Shown here in pieces: positions 29,036 through 36,628 of a stretch of 37,323 nucleotides of DNA. The position numbers and the translations under genes are program-made. The notes under the pieces are model-generated. The model saw nothing but the letters and a program-made list of their open reading frames with translations. It was not told the DNA's origin and made no database searches. Origin of the DNA: Pseudomonadota bacterium (GTDB lineage: Bacteria > Pseudomonadota > Gammaproteobacteria > Acidiferrobacterales > Acidiferrobacteraceae); assembly GCA_021841585.1 (NCBI GenBank), contig JAKBUS010000024.1, positions 1 to 37,323 of the forward strand. Reading direction: 5' to 3'. Within the stretch, counting starts at the first letter, position 1; each line of letters starts with the position of its first letter.

Positions 29036-32000
29036 ATGACGATTGATGCCGCCCGCTTCCAGAAACTGCTCAGCGAATGCAAGCTAGAGCAGCTTTTCAA
29101 CGAGCTCGGTTGGGAGCGCCCCGACCTTAGGCCGCAGGCCATACAAGCCAACGGCGAGTCTTTCACGCTGACCAACATCGCCCACAAGCGTCGCGTGGCG
29201 GTATTCCGCTGCTCGCCGGACAGTACAGGCAAGGTGCCCTCGCGACCGGTGCTGCTCAAGATCGAGAAGGAGGTGGCTAAGCTCGCCCACGAGCACCTCT
29301 TGGTATTTGCCGATGCCAAGGAGTCAATGCTCACCTGGCTGTGGGTCTCGCGCGCACCCGGACAGCCCACCACGACCCGCACCCACACTTGGCACGAGGG
29401 GCAGAGCGGCGAATCGTTGCGGCAGAAGCTCTCCCAGATTGTTTGGTCACTGGAAGAAGAGGAGGCCATCACGCTCACCGACGTGATCACCGGCCTCAGG
29501 CATGCCTTCGACCGTGACCGCATCTCCAAGAACTTCTACGACAAGTTCAAGGCCCAGCACGAAGCCTTTGCCAAATTCATCAAGGGACTGACTGCGGCCG
29601 GCGACCAGGCCTGGTATGCCTCGCTGATGCTTAACCGGCTGATGTTCGTCTACTTCATCCAGAAGAAGGGCTTCCTCGATGGCGACGAAAACTATCTCGC
29701 CAACCGCATGGCCCAGGTTCAGGCCGCGGCTGGCAAAGGAAAGTTCCACAGCTTCTACCGCCAGTTCCTGCGCCGCCTTTTCCATGAAGGATTGGGTCAG
29801 GCCAAGGGCGAGCGCAACCCCGAACTCACCCGCCTGATCGGGGATGTGCCTTATCTGAACGGCGGTCTCTTCTCCCTGCATGAGCTGGAAGAGGCACACC
29901 CCGGCATCGATGTGCCCGACGAGGCCTTTGAACGGCTATTCGCCTTCTTCGACGCCTGGGACTGGCATCTCGACGACCGACCGCTTTCCAGTGGCAGGGA
30001 AATCAACCCTGATGTGCTGGGCTACATCTTCGAGAAGTACATCAACCAGAAGCAGATGGGGGCGTACTACACCAAGGAAGACATCACCAAATACATCAGC
30101 AAGAACACGGTTATCCCGCATCTGATCGAGCAGGCGTGCGAGCGCTGCAAGGTGGCCTTCGAAGGCGAGGTGTCAGTCTGGAACCTGCTCCAAGCCGACC
30201 CCGACCGCTATATCTATCCGGCTATGAAAACCGGCGTCATCGACGCCGCCGGCAATGTTGTTCCAGAATCGGCTCTGCCCGATTTCGTGCAGACCGACAT
30301 GAAGGATGCCAAGGCGCGCATGTTCGACAAGCGCTACAACCTAGGCGAGGCGGTATTCCACACTGCCACCGGCGAGCGCGGCACGCTGCCCACCGAAACC
30401 TGGCGGGAGTATGTGGAACGGCGCACCCGCTGCCTGGCCGTGCGCGACAAGCTAGCCAAGGGCGAGGTGAAAAGCGCCGACGATCTCATTACCCTGAATC
30501 TGGACATCTGCCAGTTCATGCAGGATGTGATCGACACTGCTACCAGCCCTGATCTGCTGCGCGCCGTCTGGCAGACCATCGTCGGCCGTGTGCCGGAAAA
30601 GGCCAACGAGAAATTCCGCCTCGGCATCACCATCCTCGACCCCACTTGCGGTTCGGGTGCCTTCCTGTTCGCCACCCTCAACATTTTGGAACCGCTCTAC
30701 GAAGCCTGCCTGGAGCGCATGGAGGGTTTCGTCGAGGATGCGAAAAAGCTGGGCAAGACTGGCGAAATCGATTTCGCCAAGGTGCTGGCCGAAGTCGAGA
30801 AGCATCCCTCGCGCCGCTACTACATCTACAAGAGCATCATCCTGCACAACCTCTTCGGCGTGGACATCATGGCCGAGGCGGTGGAAATCTGTAAGCTGCG
30901 CCTCTTCCTCAAACTGGTGTCGCAGGTGGATGCCGGGCGCGAGCTGGAGCCGCTGCCCGACATCGACTTCAACATCCGTACTGGCAACACTCTGGTCGGC
31001 TACGCCACCCAAGCGCAGTTCGATGCCATCGGCTCCGGAAAGATGGAGTACGGCGAACAGCAAGACCATAAGGCACACATCAAAGTAGAATTGGCCGACC
31101 TTGCTGATGCGTTCGATTTCTTCCGTGGTCAGCAGACCGTGCATGGCGGCAAGGTGACGGCGGAGGACAAGCGCAAGCTGAGGGACAAACTTTCCGCGCT
31201 GAGTCTGGAACTGGATCGCTATCTGGCCCGCGACTATGGCATCGACCCCGACAAGGCCAAGGCGTTCAACGCTTGGCGCGAAAGTCACCAGCCCTTCCAC
31301 TGGTTCGCCGAGTTCTACGGCGTGATGCGCGAGGGCGGATTTGATGTGGTGATTGGGAATCCACCATATTTGGAGTTCAAAGAGGTCGGCTATGGATTTT
31401 CTGAATCATACAAATCGTTAGAGACTAGCGCTGTACATGCACTTTGCATTGAACGAAGTGAATCGTTGCTCGCCAACGCAGGAGCAATGAGCATGATTGT
31501 TCCGCTCGCTTTGGTGTCTACTCAACGAATGAAGGTTGTTCAGGAAATTCTGGAGAGGCAGCGAACAACTTGGTATTCCGACTTTTCGTGGAGACCGGCC
31601 AAGCTGTTTGATACAGTCAATCGAGCTTTGACGATATTTGTTGTCATCCCAAGCACAAGAAAATCAGAGGTACATAGCACTGGGTATATAAAGTGGACTT
31701 CAGAAACTCGTGATGGGCTGCTCGACCGATTGATGTATTGCCGGATTCCACAGGATCGGCCCGCATTTTGGGTCTCCAAGATCCAAAGTGAAATAGAACT
31801 GCCTATTCTCGAAAAAATGCTGTCTATCAAAGAGACAATAGCTAATTACATGATGAAACGAGGGGATGAGATTTATTACAGGTGCGATGGTGGGTTGTAT
31901 TGGAAAGTGTTTACAGACTTTGCTCCAAGATTCATCCTGAATGGCACGGAGGGAAGCTCCAGTCGCGAAACAAAGATATCCGTTACAAAAGGATCGACAA

Positions 32001-32374
32001 ATAATCTCGTAGCTTTACTAAGTAGCAACTTGTTTTGGTGGTGGTATACCGTCACCAGCAATTTACGCCATCTTAATCCATATGATGTGCACAACTTTCC
32101 TGCCCCCAAGCTGGCGGTCACAGATAAATCTCTTGCAAATCTTGGGAGCGAGTATTTGCGAGACATTGATTCAAACAGTTCCATGCTTGTGCGAATGCAG
32201 AAACGCACTGGAAAGACGGAAACACAGAGCTTCAAGATTCAGAAATCAAAGACGATTATTGACAAGATTGACTTGGCATTGAGCAAGGCTTACGGCCTGT
32301 CCGATGAAGAAACCGACTTCATTATCAACTACGACATCAAGTACCGCATGGGCGGGACCGACGACGAAGAATGA
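29036..32374 (+). CDS. Eco57I-type N6-adenine DNA methyltransferase
   Basis: 1112 aa. SAM-binding motif I is DPTCGSGAFLF (about 535-545), and the catalytic motif IV is NPPY at 775-778 (FDVVIGNPPYLEF), as in gamma-class adenine methylases of the Eco57I/TaqI/PglX type. The N-terminal 300 residues are helical and typical of large single-chain enzymes of this class. No independent nuclease motif is obvious, so cleavage is probably supplied by the PLD-helicase 32 bp upstream. From about 31340 to 32280 (TaqI-like specificity part) the DNA turns AT-rich, unlike the rest of the gene. The stop overlaps the next start by 4 bp. Confidence 0.88.
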   Translation: MTIDAARFQKLLSECKLEQLFNELGWERPDLRPQAIQANGESFTLTNIAHKRRVAVFRCSPDSTGKVPSRPVLLKIEKEVAKLAHEHLLVFADAKESMLTWLWVSRAPGQPTTTRTHTWHEGQSGESLRQKLSQIVWSLEEEEAITLTDVITGLRHAFDRDRISKNFYDKFKAQHEAFAKFIKGLTAAGDQAWYASLMLNRLMFVYFIQKKGFLDGDENYLANRMAQVQAAAGKGKFHSFYRQFLRRLFHEGLGQAKGERNPELTRLIGDVPYLNGGLFSLHELEEAHPGIDVPDEAFERLFAFFDAWDWHLDDRPLSSGREINPDVLGYIFEKYINQKQMGAYYTKEDITKYISKNTVIPHLIEQACERCKVAFEGEVSVWNLLQADPDRYIYPAMKTGVIDAAGNVVPESALPDFVQTDMKDAKARMFDKRYNLGEAVFHTATGERGTLPTETWREYVERRTRCLAVRDKLAKGEVKSADDLITLNLDICQFMQDVIDTATSPDLLRAVWQTIVGRVPEKANEKFRLGITILDPTCGSGAFLFATLNILEPLYEACLERMEGFVEDAKKLGKTGEIDFAKVLAEVEKHPSRRYYIYKSIILHNLFGVDIMAEAVEICKLRLFLKLVSQVDAGRELEPLPDIDFNIRTGNTLVGYATQAQFDAIGSGKMEYGEQQDHKAHIKVELADLADAFDFFRGQQTVHGGKVTAEDKRKLRDKLSALSLELDRYLARDYGIDPDKAKAFNAWRESHQPFHWFAEFYGVMREGGFDVVIGNPPYLEFKEVGYGFSESYKSLETSAVHALCIERSESLLANAGAMSMIVPLALVSTQRMKVVQEILERQRTTWYSDFSWRPAKLFDTVNRALTIFVVIPSTRKSEVHSTGYIKWTSETRDGLLDRLMYCRIPQDRPAFWVSKIQSEIELPILEKMLSIKETIANYMMKRGDEIYYRCDGGLYWKVFTDFAPRFILNGTEGSSSRETKISVTKGSTNNLVALLSSNLFWWWYTVTSNLRHLNPYDVHNFPAPKLAVTDKSLANLGSEYLRDIDSNSSMLVRMQKRTGKTETQSFKIQKSKTIIDKIDLALSKAYGLSDEETDFIINYDIKYRMGGTDDEE

Positions 32375-32883
32375 AACCCGCGCCCGCCACCTTGCCATCC
32401 CACTGCGTCCAGCGTGTCGATCCTGATCTCTCCACCCAAATAGTCGGCGCTGGTGAGACGGTGCTGCTATCGGAACTGCTGCTCGGCCTCATCGCCTCCC
32501 GCGAATGCCCCGGCCACGTTCTGCTCGAAATCCTCGACCGCGTGCCGGAATGGGTCAAGGCCGGACGGGTGATCGTCAGCGGTTTCCACTCGCCGCTCGA
32601 ACAGCAGATGCTGCGCTCGGTGCTTCGGCGCAAGAGGTGTGTGGTCAAAGTGCTGGCACGTGGCATGACTGACTACCGCCCAACGGCGGAAGAGCGCGAA
32701 CCGCTGGCGGCTGGCCATATGCTGGTCATCACCGCCTGTCCGCCGCAAGTGCGCCGCACCACCCGCGAAACGGCCCTGGAGCGCAATCGATTGGTATTGG
32801 CGCTTGCCAGCGAGATCGTCATACCCCACGTCGCTGATGACAGCCCGCTTGCCGCGTTGCTGAAAGAGCGGAGGTCGGCTTGA
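32371..32883 (+). CDS. Short DprA-like (SLOG/Rossmann) protein
   Basis: 170 aa. The order GRVIVSGFHSPLEQQML, then VVKVLARG, then a late ERNRLVLALASEIVI parallels the DprA/Smf core: the VSGLA...H loop, the nucleotide-like pocket and the RNRIIAGLS helix. The winged helix and SAM-like parts of true DprA are missing. Short SLOG-superfamily proteins of this type are predicted to bind nucleotides or nucleic acid ends and recur in bacterial conflict loci. The ATG overlaps the methyltransferase TGA (ATGA), so the two are probably translated together. Ligand and role are unknown. Confidence 0.65.
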   Translation: MKPAPATLPSHCVQRVDPDLSTQIVGAGETVLLSELLLGLIASRECPGHVLLEILDRVPEWVKAGRVIVSGFHSPLEQQMLRSVLRRKRCVVKVLARGMTDYRPTAEEREPLAAGHMLVITACPPQVRRTTRETALERNRLVLALASEIVIPHVADDSPLAALLKERRSA

Positions 32884-33713
32884 TGGCCTTCAGCCCGATC
32901 TGGTTCTTGTTGGAACAGGAGGGGCTGCTGGCTCAGGCCTGCCTGTGCAGCGGTCTGACGGCATTACGTCGCGCCAACCTTGGCGACAAGAAGGGGCTTT
33001 TCTATTCGGCCTTTTTCGAGTTGTCGATTGGCTTCGAGCGGGTGTTGAAACTGGTCTTGATCCTGGACCATATGGCTCGCAACCAGATGGTTCCACCCAA
33101 CAGCAAGACCGTCGAGGATTACGGCCACAAGCTGCGTTCTCTGTTCGACTCTGCCAAGGATGTCTGCGCTACGCAGGGGATCACTGCGCTGGATGCATTT
33201 CAGCCGGATTCGTTGTCGATGGTCATCCTAGGTTTTCTGGACGACTTCGCACACCCCGGCGGACGCTATTCCAATATCAACAAACTGACCGGGCAGAGGC
33301 ATCAAGCGATGGCCGATCCCCTCGTGCACTGGGGTGAAATTGCCAGGCAGATCATGCAATCCCAGGCCACACCCAAGGAACGTCAACGTGCTGAATTGAA
33401 TGGGCAGATGGCAAGATTTGCCTTTGGAGATGCTGCGGCCAGCCTGATGAGTGACCTCAACAAGCAACCGATGGATGTCACGATGCTGCTCGTTCGAGCC
33501 TCTGAACTAGATACTGCGTCCAAACATGCGATCTATGCGCTGGTGACCTTGATCGCCGCATTGCGAGAAGTGCTCGACTCACTTTGTGCTCGCGCACAGG
33601 CAGCCAAGCCGGCTGGCAGATCTCACCTCTCCGACGTGCCGGACATGAAGGAGTTTTTTCAGTTTGCCTGGGCAGATCGGCAATACGTGATGCGAAAGCG
33701 TCAGTGGCCATGA
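32883..33713 (+). CDS. Uncharacterised helical protein, HEPN-like N-terminus
   Basis: 276 aa; ATG 32883 overlaps the previous stop (TGATG), with GGAGG upstream. I do not recognise a named family. Residues about 35-95 (KKGLFYSAFFELSIGFERVL then KLVLILD ... DYGHKLRSLF) have the pattern of HEPN domains: an A/S-FxxxxxGxExxLK helix and a later GHxL. HEPN proteins are often toxin RNases or sensors in defence systems. The usual RNase R-x4-6-H motif is not clear, so activity is not claimed. The remainder is helical without further motifs. Confidence 0.5.
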   Translation: MAFSPIWFLLEQEGLLAQACLCSGLTALRRANLGDKKGLFYSAFFELSIGFERVLKLVLILDHMARNQMVPPNSKTVEDYGHKLRSLFDSAKDVCATQGITALDAFQPDSLSMVILGFLDDFAHPGGRYSNINKLTGQRHQAMADPLVHWGEIARQIMQSQATPKERQRAELNGQMARFAFGDAAASLMSDLNKQPMDVTMLLVRASELDTASKHAIYALVTLIAALREVLDSLCARAQAAKPAGRSHLSDVPDMKEFFQFAWADRQYVMRKRQWP

Positions 33714-33826
33714 TCATGAACTTGGATCGAAGAGGTGAAGCCAGGTCCGAGGACAAGACAATACCCTCGATAAGTAGTCAGATGGGCCAGCGCCTCGTGG
33801 ATATGGTTGAGATCCGGGGAAATTAG
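33710..33826 (+). CDS. Possible small ORF (38 aa) at the end of the cassette
   Basis: ATG 33710 overlaps the previous stop in the ATGA manner seen earlier in the cassette. It encodes MIMNLDRRGEARSEDK and so on, ending VDMVEIRGN. No family is recognised. It may be a real coupled peptide, the start of a gene truncated at the element end, or chance. The repeated coupling pattern is the only argument for it. Confidence 0.25.
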   Translation: MIMNLDRRGEARSEDKTIPSISSQMGQRLVDMVEIRGN

Positions 33827-33916
33827 TGGCTGCCGGCTGCCTGTTATAGCCAAAAATTCCCTATATGGTAAAATATAGATCAACAAACACTCGTAAAAAC
33901 ATCATAATAACAATAA

Positions 33917-33931
33917 GATATATGATATATC
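33917..33931. repeat. AT-rich perfect inverted repeat near the element right end
   Basis: GATATAT-G-ATATATC: 7-bp arms around one base. It lies within the most AT-rich part of the window, next to a second inverted repeat at 33861-33878. It could be a recombinase or regulator binding site at the element end. No matching copy was found at the left end. Confidence 0.4.
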
Positions 33932-34003
33932 CTCAATCAATATGGGCGTAACAAGTGTGCACAACCGTTCTAGATGTTCCCACCAAGACGCGGTATGTAA
34001 ATA

Positions 34004-34038
34004 AGATCCCTGCAGGCCTTGTGTTTGCAGGGATTTTT
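34004..34038 (+). terminator. Terminator-like hairpin at the element right end (possible attR)
   Basis: Stem ATCCCTGCA / TGCAGGGAT (9 bp) around an 11-base loop GGCCTTGTGTT, then five T. It resembles the ssb terminator at 20058-20090 in sequence as well as form (about 17 of 21 positions by eye). It may be the original ssb-side sequence displaced by insertion, or the far-end copy made by the element. It would also stop transcripts leaving the cassette. Confidence 0.55.
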
Positions 34039-34387
34039 ACTGGCTTATCGTTTTTCGCGTGTTATCCCGATACACCTGGAATCCCAGGTAGCGCCGGTCT
34101 GCGTTTTCGGTTTTCTTGTGGTCGTTTCCGCTAGCGCAAGCTGCGCCGAAACGCGCCTGTGCCACCGTTCGCCTTTCCATGATCTATTATCACCAGGAAG
34201 CCATCGGCCGTTATGGCGAGACGGGCCCCTCTCTAGGGGTGCCGGCACGATTCGCCGTGGGTGCCGCCAGGGCCGGCACGCGCGAGACACGATGCCGCGC
34301 CCAAAAGATGGCGTCGTCCAAGGGTGGGGTCTGGCATCGTAGAAGTTGGGGCCGCACCGGCAATTCGTGAATATGAGGAGGAAAGTT

Positions 34388-34966
34388 ATGATAGGGAATT
34401 GCGCTGGCGGGCGCCGCGCGGGCCGAGTGCGGGCGTTGTGGGGGAGTGTGCTCGGGGTAGGGGCACTGTTCCAGGTGGGCATTGCGTCGGCGGGGCTGCT
34501 GGTGCGCACCAGCGCCTTCAAGGGGGCGACATCATCGCAGGTGCGGGCCATGCTTGCCCGAGATAATGGCACCGCGCACGGCACGATCGTCTCTTATCAC
34601 GGGTCCGTGGCGCGGGTCGTGGTCGTGGTGCCGCAGCCCGAGTTTCCGTTTCCGAGGTTCGAGGTTCAGCATGTCGACAACCCGACGCTCGAGTTTCGGG
34701 CCGGGGCGACCGTGAAATTCACGTTCATTGATCGCGTCATGGGCTTTAGTCACAGCTTTCAAATCACCCGAAAGGCGCCACCGTTCCCTATGTTTCCCAA
34801 GATCCAGCCGGTGTTGGCGGGGACCGATCTGTCACCGCCGCCCAGAAGCGGGAAGTCAATGTACGCGAAATTCACCTGGCACCCGGCCGCCGGGCACTAC
34901 TATTACCTTTGCGCGATCCCGGGACATGCTCATATGGGCATGTTCGGTGCGATAATCGTGAAGTAA
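34388..34966 (+). CDS. rus: Rusticyanin (blue copper protein)
   Basis: 192 aa from ATG 34388 (AGGAGG 6 bp upstream decides the start over ATG 34373). A signal peptide of about 36 residues ends ASAG, so the product is periplasmic. The type 1 copper ligands of rusticyanin are all present: His122 (GFSHSFQI), Cys175, His180 and Met185 (YYLCAIPGHAHMGMFG). FPFPRFEV, NPTLEFRAGATV and FTWHPAAGHYYY also match the A. ferrooxidans protein closely. It carries electrons from outer-membrane cytochrome to oxidase or the uphill branch in acid iron oxidation. It stands alone here, without the cyc2-cyc1-cox genes. Confidence 0.95.
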   Translation: MIGNCAGGRRAGRVRALWGSVLGVGALFQVGIASAGLLVRTSAFKGATSSQVRAMLARDNGTAHGTIVSYHGSVARVVVVVPQPEFPFPRFEVQHVDNPTLEFRAGATVKFTFIDRVMGFSHSFQITRKAPPFPMFPKIQPVLAGTDLSPPPRSGKSMYAKFTWHPAAGHYYYLCAIPGHAHMGMFGAIIVK

Positions 34967-35133
34967 GGGATCGGAAACCCGCGGGCGGCTGCTCGCGCTG
35001 GCCCACGGGGGCTTGTTCGGCGACCCCCGGACCGTGGCAGGCGAGGTCCGCACGCATAAGATCGGGCGGTGTCGGCATGTCAGTGCGCGGCCGAGGATCC
35101 GGGCGGGCATTGTCCGAGGAGGGGGGGTTGGGT

Positions 35134-35997
35134 ATGGCAGTCGCGAAATCGCAGGGGCCTCTGGAGCTGCTCCGTCAGGGCGTCGCCCTCTATCGGCGGG
35201 GCTTCGCGCTCTTTACGACGGAGTTCGTCATTTTGCAGTTGGCGAACATTTTGGTCTTCGCGTTTTTGGCGTCTGCCCACGTTCTGCCCGTGCGCGCGCC
35301 GAAGACGTGGTCGGCGGGTTTGGTTCTGGCCCTGTTCTCCTGGGGTTTTGCCGTTGTGGAGATTGTCTTTCAGATCGGCCTCATGCGCGGTCTGGCGAAT
35401 GTCGCTGACGGCCGCGATGCGCGTTTCATGGATCTCTTGTGGGGCGTGAAGCGTGGTGAGGCCTGGTTGCTCGCCATCGTCTTGCAGGTACTGGGGCTTG
35501 TAATCTTCCAGGTCCTGGCATGGTTCACGGTGGCAAGCGGTATGCATGCGACCGGTAATCCCCATCATCCCTTCGTCCTGCTCGACGGCCCATTGTGGCC
35601 GTTCTTGTCCCTGCTCACGGCGATCCTGGCGCTGGGGATCTTTGGCAATACCGCGGCCATGGCCATGGCCATGGCGTCACGTCATGCGCTCCCGGCATTC
35701 GCGGCCCTACGCGCGGCCTTGAAGACCTTCCGTCACGGTTACCGCCGCTATCTGTTCCTGAATTTTGCCGGCATCGGCGTCCTGATGGGGGTGGGCCTGA
35801 CGATTGCCGGGATCTCCATCGTGCTCCTGATCCTTTTGCACTTTCTGGGGGCGGGTCCCATCGGCCACGCCCTGCGCGCCCTCGTCTTCCTGGCGGCCTT
35901 ATGCGCGTTTGTGGCCGCTGCGCTGATGTGGGCCATGGTGCTGCTGGCCGCCTTCGTGACGGCAAGCGGCATGATCGGGCCCGCTAACAGGTCCTGA
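35134..35997 (+). CDS. Multi-pass inner-membrane protein, unknown function
   Basis: 287 aa. ATG 35134 is chosen because GAGGAGGGGG lies just upstream; in-frame ATGs at 35077 and 34909 would extend the protein, the latter into rus. About six hydrophobic segments are seen (for example FVILQLANILVFAFLASAHV and GVGLTIAGISIVLLILLHFL). A positively charged loop KTFRHGYRRYLF lies between later segments. It resembles loosely the BPSS1780/DUF975-type membrane proteins but no family can be named. It follows rus by 167 bp; co-transcription is possible but unproven. Confidence 0.7.
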   Translation: MAVAKSQGPLELLRQGVALYRRGFALFTTEFVILQLANILVFAFLASAHVLPVRAPKTWSAGLVLALFSWGFAVVEIVFQIGLMRGLANVADGRDARFMDLLWGVKRGEAWLLAIVLQVLGLVIFQVLAWFTVASGMHATGNPHHPFVLLDGPLWPFLSLLTAILALGIFGNTAAMAMAMASRHALPAFAALRAALKTFRHGYRRYLFLNFAGIGVLMGVGLTIAGISIVLLILLHFLGAGPIGHALRALVFLAALCAFVAAALMWAMVLLAAFVTASGMIGPANRS

Positions 35998-36628
35998 TCG
36001 CACCCGGTCTTGCGACGCGCCGCCAAGTCTTGGTCTAACGCGCATCGGGGTCCCATCGTCTTTAGTTGCCGCCCACGCTTCCGCGGGCGGGCGGTCGATT
36101 CCGTTGGTATGGAAGGCTGCGCGGCAGGCCGCATGAGACTTGCAAGCCGAGCGGCCTATCGCCCGTCCGCGAGCGAAAGGCCCATGAGGCGATTGCGATA
36201 GCGGCGTGATGTCACGCTTAAGCCCCAATTCCCGATTTTACCTCGGGCGGCCGCAGGTCAAGGGACAGTATCAGGGTACCCCATCCCGTGCGCCTTTTGC
36301 AGAAAACCGTTCCCCACGCCCCTCGCATCACCACATCCGTTCCATCTGTGCCAGGTCTTGGTAGTGCAATCAGGGGCCACGGTATGTCGCGAGGTGTCGG
36401 GTGGCGATTGATGGATTAAGCGGCACTGGCCGTTCTTCCATCGCCTTGATGTGCCGAAACCGCGCCTTTCCTTCAACGATAATTAATCGATAATTTTCTT
36501 AACGACAAAAATAGAAAATAGTTTGGCTACATAAAAAAACGCAATAGGACATTCTTCGCGACGCCTGGATACACTGGCTGCGCATGAAATCGGCAGGGAA
36601 TGACAATCATAACAAAGTGGAGGAGATC
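35998..36628. other. Gene-poor intergenic region
   Basis: 631 bp without a supported gene on either strand. It holds a short inverted repeat GCGTGA-TG-TCACGC (36204-36217), and from about 36470 an AT-rich stretch with a direct repeat of CGATAATT (36477-36484 and 36488-36495). The latter region probably carries the promoter of the following membrane protein, but no clear -35/-10 pair with good spacing was found. Confidence 0.55.
36477..36495. repeat. Tandem CGATAATT octamer, 11-bp period
   Basis: Two exact copies of CGATAATT start 11 bp apart, one helical turn, in the AT-rich region about 135 bp upstream of the last gene. This geometry suits cooperative binding of a regulator or an UP-element-like function. 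The regulator is unknown. Confidence 0.4.

Larger units (their letters stand above)
33827..34387. other. Element right end and rusticyanin upstream region
   Basis: No convincing gene in 561 bp. An AT-rich patch (about 33840-33960) contains inverted repeats CTATAT-N6-ATATAG (33861-33878) and GATATAT-G-ATATATC (33917-33931). The terminator-like hairpin at 34004 follows. From about 34060 the composition returns to GC-rich host type, and this part must hold the rus promoter, which I could not pinpoint. Open frames here show no family features. Confidence 0.6.

Noticed and set aside
25623-32374. Calling the cassette DISARM or BREX
   Set aside because: The other defining genes (drmA/drmB/drmC, or brxA/brxB/brxC/pglZ) are absent from the window; only the helicase and methylase types are shared.
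34019-34342. Plus-strand frame of 107 aa upstream of rus
   Set aside because: It begins inside a terminator hairpin, lacks a good ribosome binding site and shows no family motif; treated as non-coding upstream sequence.
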